In this document: piece after piece, positions 17,006 through 25,514 of the stretch
How the letters are laid out: each line of letters begins with the position of its first letter
Position numbering within the stretch: the first letter of the stretch is position 1
Source: Elusimicrobiota bacterium
Lineage (GTDB): Bacteria > Elusimicrobiota > Elusimicrobia > Elusimicrobiales > UBA9959
Assembly (NCBI GenBank): GCA_003482905.1
Contig: DMXM01000028.1
Coordinates: forward strand, 36,479 to 100,478
DNA length: 64,000 nt
Direction of reading: 5' to 3'
Translations under genes and position numbers: made by a program
The notes under the pieces: model-generated
What the model was told of the DNA's origin: nothing
What the model saw: only the letters and a program-made list of their open reading frames with translations
Database searches by the model: none

Positions 17006-18521
17006 TGTTCTTCCCTTCGGCCGCTTGGGCCTTTTTAGTTTCCTCGGCGACGTCGGAGTAAAGCGCTATCTTGCCGCGGCCGTGCGACTTTACCCAGTAG
17101 AGGGCGTCGTCGGCCTTTTCCAGCATGGCGTCCTGGGTGGCCGCGTCCTGGGGGAAAGTGGAAATCCCTATGCTCATGGTAAAACGCAGCTCGCGGGTCT
17201 TCGAGAACGGCACCGGGATGCGCAGCTCGGCCAGTTCCTGGCTGAGGCGCTGGGCCAGGCGCAGGGCCTCGGCGCCGGTCGCCTGCGGCAGCAGGATGAT
17301 GATCTCGTCGCCGCCGTAGCGGCACGGGAAGTCTATCTTGCGCAGATTGGAAAGGATCACGCGCCCGGCTTCCTTCAGGACCTTGTCGCCTATCTGGTGG
17401 CCGTAGGTGTCGTTGACCTCCTTGAAATAATCGATGTCGGCCCAGAGCAGCGCGAGCGGCTGCTTGAAGCGCTCCGCGCGGTAGAACTCCTCCTGGAAGC
17501 GCTGGTTGAAATAGCGGCGCAGCGGCAGCTTTGTCAGCTCGTCGTAAAGGGAGAGTTCCTCCACCTTGTCGAACAGGCGCGAGTTGTCCACGGCCAGCGC
17601 TATCTGGCCGCCGAAGGACTTAAGCATGGCCAGCTCGTCCGGCTCTATGCGCTGCTGGCTGAGGAGATTGTCAACTATCAGCAGGCCTATGGTGACGCCC
17701 TGCACCGAAAGCGGCATATAAAGCACGCAGTCCTTGTAGCGCTCCATGAAGGCGCCCGAGCTGCGGCCGAGCACGATGTCGGCGAAGCGGTGCGCGCCCG
17801 GTTCCAGCGGTATTTCCTCGTAGGAAATGCTCTTTATCTGCCCGCGTATGTCGACGGACAGCTCGCCTTTGAGCTTGCGGTTGGGCTCGTCTATCAGGTA
17901 AAGGCGCACGCGGTCGAAGCCGAAATAGGTCTGTATGCCCGACAGTATGTGCCGGAAGCTGTCGCGCACGCGCAGCGCCGTGGCGAACACCTCCGTCAGT
18001 TCGGTTATGGCCGCCACGTTCTTGTCGTACTTGCGGTGCAGCGAGAAGAACTCCGCCTTGTAGTAATCGCGCAGAAAGGATTTAAGGTAGGCGTCGGCGC
18101 GGGCCGCCTCCGCGGCGGTAAAACCGCGCTTGCGCGCCGAACGCTCCAGGCGCACCAGGCCGAAACAGGGGATGACGCCTTTGCCGCCGGCGGGGTCGCA
18201 GAACTCGAAACGGAAAGGCGAATAAAGGAAGCTGCCGCCGTGGCTTTTGGCCGATACTGCGCCTAGCGTCTCCATGGCGCGGGCGGCCGGGGAGCCGGGA
18301 GCCGGCCGCAGGTCCTCCTCGTGCTCGAAGGAGACCCCGGAGGCGTAACGGTGCCGCAGGCGCAGCAGGCCGTTCTTTTCGTCGAACTCGTAGAGCGAGG
18401 CGGCGTCCAGCGCGAACTGCCCCGAAACCGACTCCAGGGCCGCTTTGAGAAAGGCGTCGCGGCCGTCATAGAACGCGCGGCCGGTTTCCACGCCTGAAAT
18501 TATCTTCCCGTTCTTTTTCAT
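16989..18521 (-). CDS. GAF-domain diguanylate cyclase (GGDEF)
   Basis: 510 residues without a signal or TM helix, so cytoplasmic. An N-terminal GAF-like region (about 20-165) and a second GAF-like domain (about 175-335, VYFGFDRVRLYLIDE-type sequence) precede a full GGDEF domain (about 345-490). The active site is YGGDEIIILL (a GGDEI variant, known to be compatible with activity), preceded by the substrate-binding DIDYFKEVNDTYGH. An RxxD inhibitory site (RKID) lies exactly five residues before GGDEI, so product feedback is expected. The enzyme makes c-di-GMP from GTP. It ends inside the start of the PorV-like gene and begins 42 bases after a solute-binding-like gene, placing second-messenger control beside the pilus block. 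Confidence 0.9.
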   Translation of the reverse strand: MKKNGKIISGVETGRAFYDGRDAFLKAALESVSGQFALDAASLYEFDEKNGLLRLRHRYASGVSFEHEEDLRPAPGSPAARAMETLGAVSAKSHGGSFLYSPFRFEFCDPAGGKGVIPCFGLVRLERSARKRGFTAAEAARADAYLKSFLRDYYKAEFFSLHRKYDKNVAAITELTEVFATALRVRDSFRHILSGIQTYFGFDRVRLYLIDEPNRKLKGELSVDIRGQIKSISYEEIPLEPGAHRFADIVLGRSSGAFMERYKDCVLYMPLSVQGVTIGLLIVDNLLSQQRIEPDELAMLKSFGGQIALAVDNSRLFDKVEELSLYDELTKLPLRRYFNQRFQEEFYRAERFKQPLALLWADIDYFKEVNDTYGHQIGDKVLKEAGRVILSNLRKIDFPCRYGGDEIIILLPQATGAEALRLAQRLSQELAELRIPVPFSKTRELRFTMSIGISTFPQDAATQDAMLEKADDALYWVKSHGRGKIALYSDVAEETKKAQAAEGKNNAPAK

Positions 18522-18563
18522 TTGATACGATTACACCGATTAAAAACAGATCAGACCGATTCT

Positions 18564-19736
18564 CTAATACAGCGACAGCAAATAGTCGGCCTCTCCCTGC
18601 GCCATTATAAGCTCCCGGGTCAGGTCCTCCCTGTCGTAGTCCTTGCGGGCGATCTTGAGCGACAGGTTCCACAGCGACCGCTCCAGCAGCAGTTCGGCCG
18701 TGGGATAGACCATGATGTTCGGTTTAAGCTCCGGCGCCGAAAAAAGCCGCTTGTAAACGCCGGCCTCGCGTTCCGAACGCAGCTGTTCCTCGAAAACCGG
18801 CTTAAGGCAGGGGAACACGCCGAAACTCTCGGCAAAAACGGACAGGTTGCGCGGCTCCTGCGCCCAGGAGACGAACGCGGCCGCCCCGGAAGCGTCCCGG
18901 CAGGAGGCCGACACGGCCAGGTTATACACCAGCATCAGGCCGCCGCCGGAGGGGTAGCCCGGGTAAGGCAGCATTTTCAGCCCGGAACGGCCGGCGAGCT
19001 TCCTCGATGAAATTATAAAAGCGCACTCCTCGGCGGGCCGGGGGCCGTTCTCGAAACGGTCCGGGCTGAACAGTTCTATCTTGCCGCTGACCGCCAGCTC
19101 CAGCCAGTCTTCTATGCCGCCGGCCGTCTCCTCGCGGGTGAAAGTGGCCCTGTTAAAGTCGTCGGAGAAAAGCCCGCCCCGGCGGCCCCAGATCCTGGGC
19201 AGCACGTCGGCCACGGAAACCGGGCCCGACGAACCGGGCACGGAAAGGGCGTGGGCTCCGTGGCGGCGCGACGGCGGCGCTACCCGGTCGAGCGCGGCGC
19301 GAAAACCCTCCCAGGAAGCCAGGTCGCCCTCCGGGTCGGCCACCGCGCCGAGCGCGGCAGGCCGGTAGAACAGGGCGGGGGCCTCCAGCCACCAGGGCGC
19401 GGAAAAAGCCCGGACTTCCTCGTTGCGGCAAAGTTCTTTAAGTATGAATTCAGGATAGCGCCGCTGCGCCAGGGCTTCAACTTTGGAAGACAGCTCGGCC
19501 AGCAGTCCCAGCCGCGAGAGGAGTTCTGTCCAATTCTGGGGGATCTCTATGATGTCGGCGAGCGGGTTGCGCTTGGGGTCGCGCAGGTGGGCGAACAGGC
19601 TCTCCCACATGCTGCTGCGGCTTTTCACCGAAAATTCCGCGGCCGCCTCCGGAAAAGACGAGTTGAACCTGGCCAGCATGCTCTTAAAAGCCAGGTGCTT
19701 CCTGTGGTCGTAGTCCGAGAGAAGCCAGATTTTCAT
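18564..19736 (-). CDS. Solute-binding-protein fold without signal peptide
   Basis: 390 residues resembling family 1 extracellular solute-binding proteins: NPLADIIEIPQNWTELLSRL, FSAPWWLEAPALFYRP and the SWEGFRAALDRVAP segment correspond to the two-lobe sugar-binding fold, and AAAFVSWAQEPRNLSVFAESFGVFPCLKPVF to the C-terminal lobe. The protein begins directly with the first strand (MKIWLLSDYDHRKH), with no signal peptide or lipobox, so it appears cytoplasmic. No ABC permease genes are adjacent. Its downstream neighbour at 42 bases is a GAF-GGDEF cyclase, so a ligand-sensing role feeding that enzyme is a reasonable inference. A longer start upstream was looked for and not seen. Confidence 0.65.
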   Translation of the reverse strand: MKIWLLSDYDHRKHLAFKSMLARFNSSFPEAAAEFSVKSRSSMWESLFAHLRDPKRNPLADIIEIPQNWTELLSRLGLLAELSSKVEALAQRRYPEFILKELCRNEEVRAFSAPWWLEAPALFYRPAALGAVADPEGDLASWEGFRAALDRVAPPSRRHGAHALSVPGSSGPVSVADVLPRIWGRRGGLFSDDFNRATFTREETAGGIEDWLELAVSGKIELFSPDRFENGPRPAEECAFIISSRKLAGRSGLKMLPYPGYPSGGGLMLVYNLAVSASCRDASGAAAFVSWAQEPRNLSVFAESFGVFPCLKPVFEEQLRSEREAGVYKRLFSAPELKPNIMVYPTAELLLERSLWNLSLKIARKDYDREDLTRELIMAQGEADYLLSLY

Positions 19737-19779
19737 GCAGTTAAATCAAGTATCCACCGCGAATATTGCACGTCCGCCC

Positions 19780-20820
19780 CTACCAGCCGGGGGTTCCCAA
19801 GCCGGGATCCACCCGCAGGCTGTTCTTATACCGGCCCGCCTCCAGCCGCCGCAGCGCGCAAAGCGCTATCATGGCGGCATTGTCGGAACAGTAGGCCTTT
19901 TCCGAGAACCGCACCTCTAAACCTTCAAGCCGGGAAAATGCGGCCCTGAGGGCCCCGTTGGCCGAAACCCCGCCGCCGACGGCAATGCGCTTAAGCCCCA
20001 GTGAACGGGCGGCGTCGGCCGCCTTCTTCACCAGGGTCTCGCAAACCGAATCCTGGAAGGCCCGGCAGACCAGGGCCCTTTGGGGCGGCGGCAGGCGGCG
20101 GCCGCTCCTGTAAAAATCCTGCCCCAGCTCTTTGGCCAGGTGGTAGCTGACCGCGGTCTTCAGCCCGCTGAAAGAGAAATCCCAGGTCCCCTGCATGAAA
20201 GGCCGCGGGAAAGCGGGAACCTTGCCCCGCGCGCGCGCGGCCTCTTTTTCCACGGCCGGCCCCCCGGGGTAAGGGAGGCCGAGGAGCTTGGCCACCTTGT
20301 CGAAAGCTTCGCCCGCGGCGTCGTCGCGGGTGCGGCCCAGCACCCGGTAATCCCCGTAACCCCTGCCGTGCCAGATCTCCGTATGGCCGCCGGATACGAT
20401 AAGCGCCAGCAGCGGGAACTCCAGCGGCCTGGCGACGCGGCCTTTTTCGAACTCGCAGGCCAGCAGGTGGCCCTCCAGGTGATTCACGCCGACAAGCGGC
20501 GCGCTGGCCAGTTCCGCCGCCGCCTCGGCCGCCACGCGCCCGACCATCAGCGCTCCGGGCAGCCCCGGCCCGCGGGAAAAAGCCACGGCGTCGAAAGAGC
20601 CGGGCTTGAGCGGCACGCGCGCGCGGGCCGCGCCGAGGGCCCCGCCCAGGACGAAAGGTATTTTTTCAAGATGAGCGCGGCTGGCCAGCTCCGGCACCAC
20701 GCCGCTGTATTTACGGTGAAGCTTTATCTGGGAAAAGACGACGTTCGAGCGCAGCGTTCTTCCCTCCAGCACCGCGGCTGAGGTCTCGTCGCAGGTAGTC
20801 TCGAAAGCCAGTATCTTCAT
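19780..20820 (-). CDS. tsaD: tRNA threonylcarbamoyltransferase TsaD
   Basis: 346 residues, the usual length. TsaD transfers the threonylcarbamoyl group onto A37 of tRNAs reading ANN codons, working with TsaB, TsaC and TsaE. Diagnostic sequence includes the N-terminal ILAFETTCDETSAAV, the metal-binding GVNHLEGHLLA (HxxxH), ALIVSGGHTEI, and VAVGGGVSANGALR near the C-terminus. The ATG at 20818-20820 was chosen because MKILAFETT is the conserved start; a longer frame adds 25 unconserved residues. It is followed at 43 bases by the solute-binding-like gene and is probably a housekeeping gene rather than part of the surface block. Confidence 0.95.
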   Translation of the reverse strand: MKILAFETTCDETSAAVLEGRTLRSNVVFSQIKLHRKYSGVVPELASRAHLEKIPFVLGGALGAARARVPLKPGSFDAVAFSRGPGLPGALMVGRVAAEAAAELASAPLVGVNHLEGHLLACEFEKGRVARPLEFPLLALIVSGGHTEIWHGRGYGDYRVLGRTRDDAAGEAFDKVAKLLGLPYPGGPAVEKEAARARGKVPAFPRPFMQGTWDFSFSGLKTAVSYHLAKELGQDFYRSGRRLPPPQRALVCRAFQDSVCETLVKKAADAARSLGLKRIAVGGGVSANGALRAAFSRLEGLEVRFSEKAYCSDNAAMIALCALRRLEAGRYKNSLRVDPGLGTPGW

Positions 20821-20918
20821 AACTGCGGCGGCCGGGATACTGCGGGCGGGACACGGCGAACAGAAATTTACGGTACCGTGTGCGATGTGTTCCACCCGCT
20901 GCCTGCCGCTGCTTCCCC

Positions 20919-22241
20919 TTATTTCCCCGGCTTCAGGTTGCCCAGCACTTCGCGGGCCTTCAGCAGCTCTACGGCGCGCTCCAGCACGTCGTCGGCCACG
21001 GCGTCGCTCTTCTTGCCGGCCTTGTCGTCCTTCACGGTCTTCTCATCCTTGGCGTCCTTACCCGGCTTTACGTCCTTGCCCGGGAAATAAAGTTCTTCGC
21101 CCTGCTGCAGCAGCTTCTTTTCGGTTTCCAGCGACACCTTCACGGCTATGTCCGGGGTTATACCGCCGGTCTCGTTCTTGGCGTCGTGCTGTATGGACTT
21201 GCCGTTAGGCGTGTAATACTTGGCTATGGTCAGGCGCAGGGCGGATTTGTCGGAGAGCGGGATCATGCTCTGTACGCTGGCCTTGCCGAAGGAGCGCTCC
21301 CCTATGATCACGGCGCGCTTATTGTCCTGCATGGCGCCCGCCACGATCTCGCTGGCGGAGGCGGAATAGCGGTTCATCAGGATCACCAGCGGCAGCCGCT
21401 CGTACGCCGCCGAGCCGCCGGCGCGGAATTCCTGGTAGTTCTCCGGTTTGCGGCCCTTGGTGTAAACTATCATCTTATCGCCGTTCATGAACACCTTGGA
21501 GATGTCCACGGCCGCCGAGAGCAGGCCGCCGGGATTATAACGCAGGTCCAGCACCAGAGCTTCCATCCCCTTGCCCTTCAGTTCGGCCATGGCCTTGTCG
21601 AAATTCTCGGTGACGTGCCCTGTGAACTCCACGATCTTTATGTAGCCGGTCTTGGCGTCCAACATGCGCCATTTGACGTTCTCGCTCTTTATCAGCTCGC
21701 GCGTGATGGTGATATCCCTGGTGATCCACTCGGCGTTCTTGTCCTCGGCCTCCCTGGCGGTGGTGATCTTCACCTGCGTGCCGGGTTTGCCGCGCAGTTT
21801 CTTTATAGCCTCGTCGATGATGAGGTCCTTGGTGGACTCGCCCTCGATCTTTATTATCTTGTCCCCGGGCAGCATCTGCGCTCTCCAGGCGGGCGTATTA
21901 GGCAGCGGCGTTACCACGGTAAGCCAGCCGTCCTTGGTGTCCACCCTTATTCCTATGCCGCCGAACTCCCCCTCGGTGTCGCTCTTGACCCGGTCGTAGA
22001 CGTCCGGCTCCATGAACTGCGAGAAATCGTCCAGCTCCTCCACCATGCCCTTGGCGGCGCCGTAAACCAGCTTCTGCGGGTCTATCTGCTCCACGTAATT
22101 GTCTTTTATCAGCTCCAGCACGTCCACTATCACCTTCAGCTGCTGGTAGGTCTGGTCCAGGGCGAAGTTGACATAGGGGAATACCGCGCCTATGAACAGG
22201 GCCGACAGGGTGACCAGCACTATTTTGCGTGCGTTCTTCAT
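20919..22241 (-). CDS. C-terminal processing peptidase (S41, CtpA/Prc type)
   Basis: 440 residues: N-terminal signal anchor (about 5-28), a PDZ domain (about 95-175, GIGIRVDTKDGWLTVVTPLP) and an S41 protease domain. The catalytic Ser lies in NRYSASASEIVAGA and the Lys in GERSFGKASVQ, as in CtpA. A Lys/Asp-rich low-complexity tail (KPGKDAKDEKTVKDDK) precedes a final helix. These periplasmic proteases degrade or trim proteins and control peptidoglycan hydrolases. The start has a good AAGGAG site. It follows the envC-like gene by 89 bases, a neighbourhood common in bacteria (envC-ctpA). Confidence 0.93.
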   Translation of the reverse strand: MKNARKIVLVTLSALFIGAVFPYVNFALDQTYQQLKVIVDVLELIKDNYVEQIDPQKLVYGAAKGMVEELDDFSQFMEPDVYDRVKSDTEGEFGGIGIRVDTKDGWLTVVTPLPNTPAWRAQMLPGDKIIKIEGESTKDLIIDEAIKKLRGKPGTQVKITTAREAEDKNAEWITRDITITRELIKSENVKWRMLDAKTGYIKIVEFTGHVTENFDKAMAELKGKGMEALVLDLRYNPGGLLSAAVDISKVFMNGDKMIVYTKGRKPENYQEFRAGGSAAYERLPLVILMNRYSASASEIVAGAMQDNKRAVIIGERSFGKASVQSMIPLSDKSALRLTIAKYYTPNGKSIQHDAKNETGGITPDIAVKVSLETEKKLLQQGEELYFPGKDVKPGKDAKDEKTVKDDKAGKKSDAVADDVLERAVELLKAREVLGNLKPGK

Positions 22242-22330
22242 GGAAAACTCCTTAAAAACCCCGTAAAACGATAAAACCGGCGGCGGCAGCCGTAAGCGCC
22301 CGCCGTCACACTATTTATAAAGAATTATAT

Positions 22331-23485
22331 CTAATTTCGGAGCCACTTTACGGGGTCAAGGGCCCTGTCGCCCTTACGTATCTCGAAATAGACGGCGCTG
22401 CCGGCCGAGCGCCGGCCGGAACTGACGGCCTGGGTATCTTCCCCGGCCAGTCCCAGCTGGGCGGCGGCGCCCACAGCCTGCCCTTTGGCCACGTCTATGC
22501 GGCTGAGGAGGCCGTAGATGGTGAAAAATCCTTTTTCATGGTCGACTATCACCACGTTGCCGTAGGTGCGGAAAGGCCCGGCATATATGATCTTCCCGTC
22601 CAGGGCGGCGGTTACGGGGGCGTCGGTCTCGGTGGCTATGCGTATGCCTTCCCGGACTATCCAGGTTTTAAGCCCCGGCACGTCCTCCCGGCCGAAGCGG
22701 CTTATGATCTTGCCGACGGCTGGCCAAGCCAGGGAGCCGCGCGCTATGGAGAGCTCGCCGGCCACTTCATTACTGCGGTAGGGAGCCTGCTTCTGCAGTT
22801 TTTTGACCAGGCGGGTAAGCCCCAGGGCCGCGTTCTGTAAATTCTCGAGCTCCCGGGCCAGCTTGGCCTGCTGCTCGCGCGCTTTTTCCAGCTCGCCCTG
22901 CTTGCTCTTGACCATGCTCTTGCGGGCCGAACTCTGCTTGCGCAGCAGCTCCTGGCGCGACTTAAGCTCCGCGCCCACGGCCCGCAGCGTGGTGAGGTCC
23001 CGGTTGACGCGGACGCTCTCGCCTTTTATGCGCGTCAGCAGCGCCCGCTTATTGATCATGGCCGAGCGCATCAGCATGTCCTTGGAAATGTCCCGCGTGC
23101 CGTAGTACGGGTAATAAAAATCCTTCTGGAGCGAGAACATCACCAGTTCGCCGGTTATATCCCCGGCCAGCTCCTTTTTAGCTTTCTCGAGCGAATCGTA
23201 CTTCTGCCTGGCGTCCCCGGAGCGCGAGCGCGACCTTTCCAGCTGACCTTCCAGTTCCGCCCGGCGGGAGGCGGTCTGTTTTTCCTCTTTTTTAAGGCCG
23301 CTTATTTCGGTGACTATGCGTTCTTCCTCGGCCCGGTAAAGGTCCAATTCCCTTTTCTTATCCTCAAGCTGGCGGTTTATCTCCTCCAGGCTCTTCTTTT
23401 GGGGATTGGCGGAGGCCTGCGCCCCGGCGAGGGCCGGGAGCAGCATAATAAGCGTGAAAATCGTCAGGAGCGGGCGTTTTTCCAT
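22331..23485 (-). CDS. EnvC-like murein hydrolase activator with degenerate LytM domain
   Basis: 384 residues from the ATG at 23483-23485, inside the end of ftsX (22-base overlap). A signal peptide (MEKRPLLTIFTLIMLLPALAGA) is followed by a long coiled coil (about 30-250) and a LytM/M23 domain (about 270-380, IRIATETDAPVTAALDGKII, GNVVIVDHEKGFFTIYGLLS). In active LytM enzymes the first metal ligand is in HxGxD and the last in HxH; here the equivalents are GIRI and TIYGL, so the metal site is lost. This matches E. coli EnvC, which activates amidases AmiA/AmiB under control of FtsEX. Confidence 0.88.
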   Translation of the reverse strand: MEKRPLLTIFTLIMLLPALAGAQASANPQKKSLEEINRQLEDKKRELDLYRAEEERIVTEISGLKKEEKQTASRRAELEGQLERSRSRSGDARQKYDSLEKAKKELAGDITGELVMFSLQKDFYYPYYGTRDISKDMLMRSAMINKRALLTRIKGESVRVNRDLTTLRAVGAELKSRQELLRKQSSARKSMVKSKQGELEKAREQQAKLARELENLQNAALGLTRLVKKLQKQAPYRSNEVAGELSIARGSLAWPAVGKIISRFGREDVPGLKTWIVREGIRIATETDAPVTAALDGKIIYAGPFRTYGNVVIVDHEKGFFTIYGLLSRIDVAKGQAVGAAAQLGLAGEDTQAVSSGRRSAGSAVYFEIRKGDRALDPVKWLRN

Positions 23486-24261
23486 TGGCAAAGCGTCCAG
23501 CCGAGCAGGGCCCCCGACACCGCCACGGCCGCCTGCCAGAGCGGGTTGGGCCATACCCAGACGGGGCTCAGGTATTTGACGGGGTAGACCACCGCGTAAG
23601 CGGCCAGGGCGCTGGCGGCGGCTCCCGCGCCGCCGGCCAGGAACCAGATCTTGTCAGCTACGAGCGAAGCGGCCAGCGCCGCCGGGGTATGCCCGTGGGT
23701 AAGCACCATGGCCGTCATCACCATAAAAGCCAGGAAGGCCAGCGCCAGGCCCAGCGTTATCAAATGCCCGTAAAAAAGGGAATGCATCACCGCGTAAGCC
23801 TCCAGCGGCTTGTACTTGATGTCGCCCACGCCGCTTATGCGCCAGGCGGCGTCGGTCCAGGCGTTCAGGTCGCCCAGTGCCTCCTCGCCTATGGCGACCT
23901 CCCAGGTATCCGGCATGGGGTTGGAGCCGGGGGACAGCACCGAGGCCACAAGCTCCGGTTCCTCGGCCTTCAGCCTGGCCAGGCGTTCCTGCCGGCCCAC
24001 AAAAACCGCCTGCCGCGTGCCTTTCAGGGCGGCCAGCGCGGCGCCTATGGCCTCGTCCGTCTCGCGGGACCGCTCGTCGCGCACGACTATAATGCGGAAA
24101 TCATCTTTGAGCAGCATGGAGATCTCGCGCATCTGCGCGTGCATAAAAAGGAGGAGCTCGGCCAGCAGCCCGGCCGAAAAAGCCAGCAGAAAGGCCACCC
24201 TATACCCCTTGCGGGCTTTTTGGGCGTGATGGTTGTTCTTGGAATGTCTGTGTTCGTCCAT
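23464..24261 (-). CDS. ftsX: FtsX-like cell division membrane protein
   Basis: 265 residues. A basic His-rich cytoplasmic tip (DEHRHSKNNHHAQKARKG) is followed by TM1 (VAFLLAFSAGLLAELLLF), an extracytoplasmic loop (about 45-155, the region that recruits EnvC) and three further TM helices to the C-terminus, the FtsX topology. FtsX with the ATPase FtsE opens EnvC to activate septal amidases. No ftsE lies immediately upstream; the preceding gene is an unknown secreted protein on the same strand, so ftsE must be elsewhere if present. The start is the first ATG after a promoter-like sequence only eight bases away. Confidence 0.85.
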   Translation of the reverse strand: MDEHRHSKNNHHAQKARKGYRVAFLLAFSAGLLAELLLFMHAQMREISMLLKDDFRIIVVRDERSRETDEAIGAALAALKGTRQAVFVGRQERLARLKAEEPELVASVLSPGSNPMPDTWEVAIGEEALGDLNAWTDAAWRISGVGDIKYKPLEAYAVMHSLFYGHLITLGLALAFLAFMVMTAMVLTHGHTPAALAASLVADKIWFLAGGAGAAASALAAYAVVYPVKYLSPVWVWPNPLWQAAVAVSGALLGWTLCQWKNARS

Positions 24262-24269
24262 AAAACTGA

Positions 24270-24298
24270 ATTATAACTTTTATACGGCGGCAGGTAAA
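24270..24298 (-). promoter_or_regulatory. Promoter for the ftsX-envC-ctp genes
   Basis: On the minus strand TTTACC (24293-24298), a 17-base spacer and a perfect TATAAT (24270-24275). The -10 box ends only eight bases before the ftsX ATG, so the transcript would be leaderless or nearly so. Confidence 0.6.
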
Positions 24299-24345
24299 TC
24301 CGACGGCGGAATTCCGGGGGAATATTGCGCTTTTGATAGATATTT

Positions 24346-25224
24346 CTACAGGGAGGCGTCGTGGAATTCTATGGAGGCGACGAACGGCGAGCGGGAGAGC
24401 TCGCCTATCATGTCCACCGGCAGGGTGCCGGTGACGTCGAAGACGCTGAACTTGGAATCGGCGCCTTTCCATGGGCGGCGGAACCAGGTCTCGGCCGCGA
24501 AGCCGTGACTGTCGGTAAGGCCTTTTATGAAACCGGGCACGAATTTATTAGGATGGTTCTGGTAGGGCACTTTCAGGGTGAACCGGACCTTAGTCTTTAA
24601 GGGCACGCCGGCGCTTTGTTTCTCTGTCGCGGCTTTCAGCACGCCCTTCACGCGAGAGATCTTTACCAGGTTGGCCGCCGGGGCCCAGCCCAGCAACACG
24701 GTCCTGCGGGAGCTGCGCGAATAAAAGGTTTTTTCGCCGACGAACCGGAACCCGCCCTCGGCCTCCAGCCTGGCGAGCAGTCTGGCGTAGTCCTTATCCG
24801 CCGGCGTGACGCTCATAAAAACGTATTCCCTGGCGTACTTTCCGGGAACGCCGCCCAGCGGCCACACGAAAGAACCGACCGGACCGGACTCGCCGGCGAA
24901 AGTCACCTTGTAATGGCCGGCCGGCAGTAAGGGCATCTCCCTTTTAGGGACGGCGGGGGCCGCCTTAACTGCGGGGACGGGGTTCCTCAGGGTGGGCACG
25001 GCCGAGATGGGCGCGTCGCGGTAGCCGCTGAAGTCCGTAACCACCTTCATGGTGTTTTTGGAGTTAAGATAACCGTCCGAAGTTTCTATGAAATCCTGGA
25101 AAGCCGGGTCTGAAAATGACCCGCCCCCGATTATACGGGGATCCACCGGCAGGCTGTCCTGGGCGGCGCAGGGCGCGGCACAACAGGCCGCCGCCAGGAA
25201 AGTGATCATCAGGTTTTTTTTCAT
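24346..25224 (-). CDS. Secreted protein of unknown function
   Basis: 292 residues with a signal peptide (MKKNLMITFLAAACCAAPCA, cleaved near AQD). After a low-complexity Pro/Ala stretch (about 75-95) comes a domain with ADKDYARLLARLEAEGGFRF and SRRTVLLGWAPAANLVKISRVKGVLK, which has the feel of two alpha-beta ferredoxin-like modules (a strand, helix, strand rhythm seen in inhibitor I9-type and similar domains), but no family is recognised with confidence. It is followed by ftsX on the same strand after an 84-base gap containing its own promoter, so it need not be part of the division operon. Confidence 0.7.
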   Translation of the reverse strand: MKKNLMITFLAAACCAAPCAAQDSLPVDPRIIGGGSFSDPAFQDFIETSDGYLNSKNTMKVVTDFSGYRDAPISAVPTLRNPVPAVKAAPAVPKREMPLLPAGHYKVTFAGESGPVGSFVWPLGGVPGKYAREYVFMSVTPADKDYARLLARLEAEGGFRFVGEKTFYSRSSRRTVLLGWAPAANLVKISRVKGVLKAATEKQSAGVPLKTKVRFTLKVPYQNHPNKFVPGFIKGLTDSHGFAAETWFRRPWKGADSKFSVFDVTGTLPVDMIGELSRSPFVASIEFHDASL

Positions 25225-25459
25225 TGTTATCGTTTATCCACACAAAAAAAGAGAAACGAAATTTACATTCCGTTTCCCCTGGTTACAGCGGGTTAAGGCC
25301 CGCCGGTGGATTCTCCCCCGCCTGATCGGGGGATTACAAGGGTGCTGCGACGACTACACTACTAGTTTATATTTGTTCAAGAAAGAACAATAGGGGCATA
25401 GGACCCAGAGCGCGCGGCAAAAAGGGCCTACCCGCCCCTGGGCCCTTTGGCCCGGCCGC

Positions 25460-25488
25460 TTGACAGTGACCGCCGGGGCTGTTATAAT
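25460..25488 (+). promoter_or_regulatory. Near-consensus sigma-70 promoter of the efflux operon
   Basis: Perfect TTGACA (25460-25465) and perfect TATAAT (25483-25488) with an optimal 17-base spacer, 27 bases upstream of the tetR-tolC ATG. Such a strong promoter is what one expects upstream of a repressor-controlled operon. The rest of the 290-base gap (25225-25514) holds G+C-rich sequence with no gene seen. Confidence 0.85.
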
Positions 25489-25492
25489 TTAT

Positions 25493-25506
25493 TTACCGGT
25501 AGGTAA
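25493..25506. promoter_or_regulatory. Putative TetR operator
   Basis: TTACCGGTAGGTAA, an inverted repeat TTACC-GGTA-GGTAA, begins four bases after the -10 box and so covers the expected transcription start. TetR-family operators are usually palindromes overlapping the promoter of the repressor's own operon. Binding is inferred only. Confidence 0.6.
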
Positions 25507-25514
25507 GTTTTAAT

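Noticed and set aside
25225..25455. Riboswitch or RNA element upstream of the efflux operon
   Set aside because: The expected transcription start is downstream of this sequence, and no aptamer-like pattern was seen.
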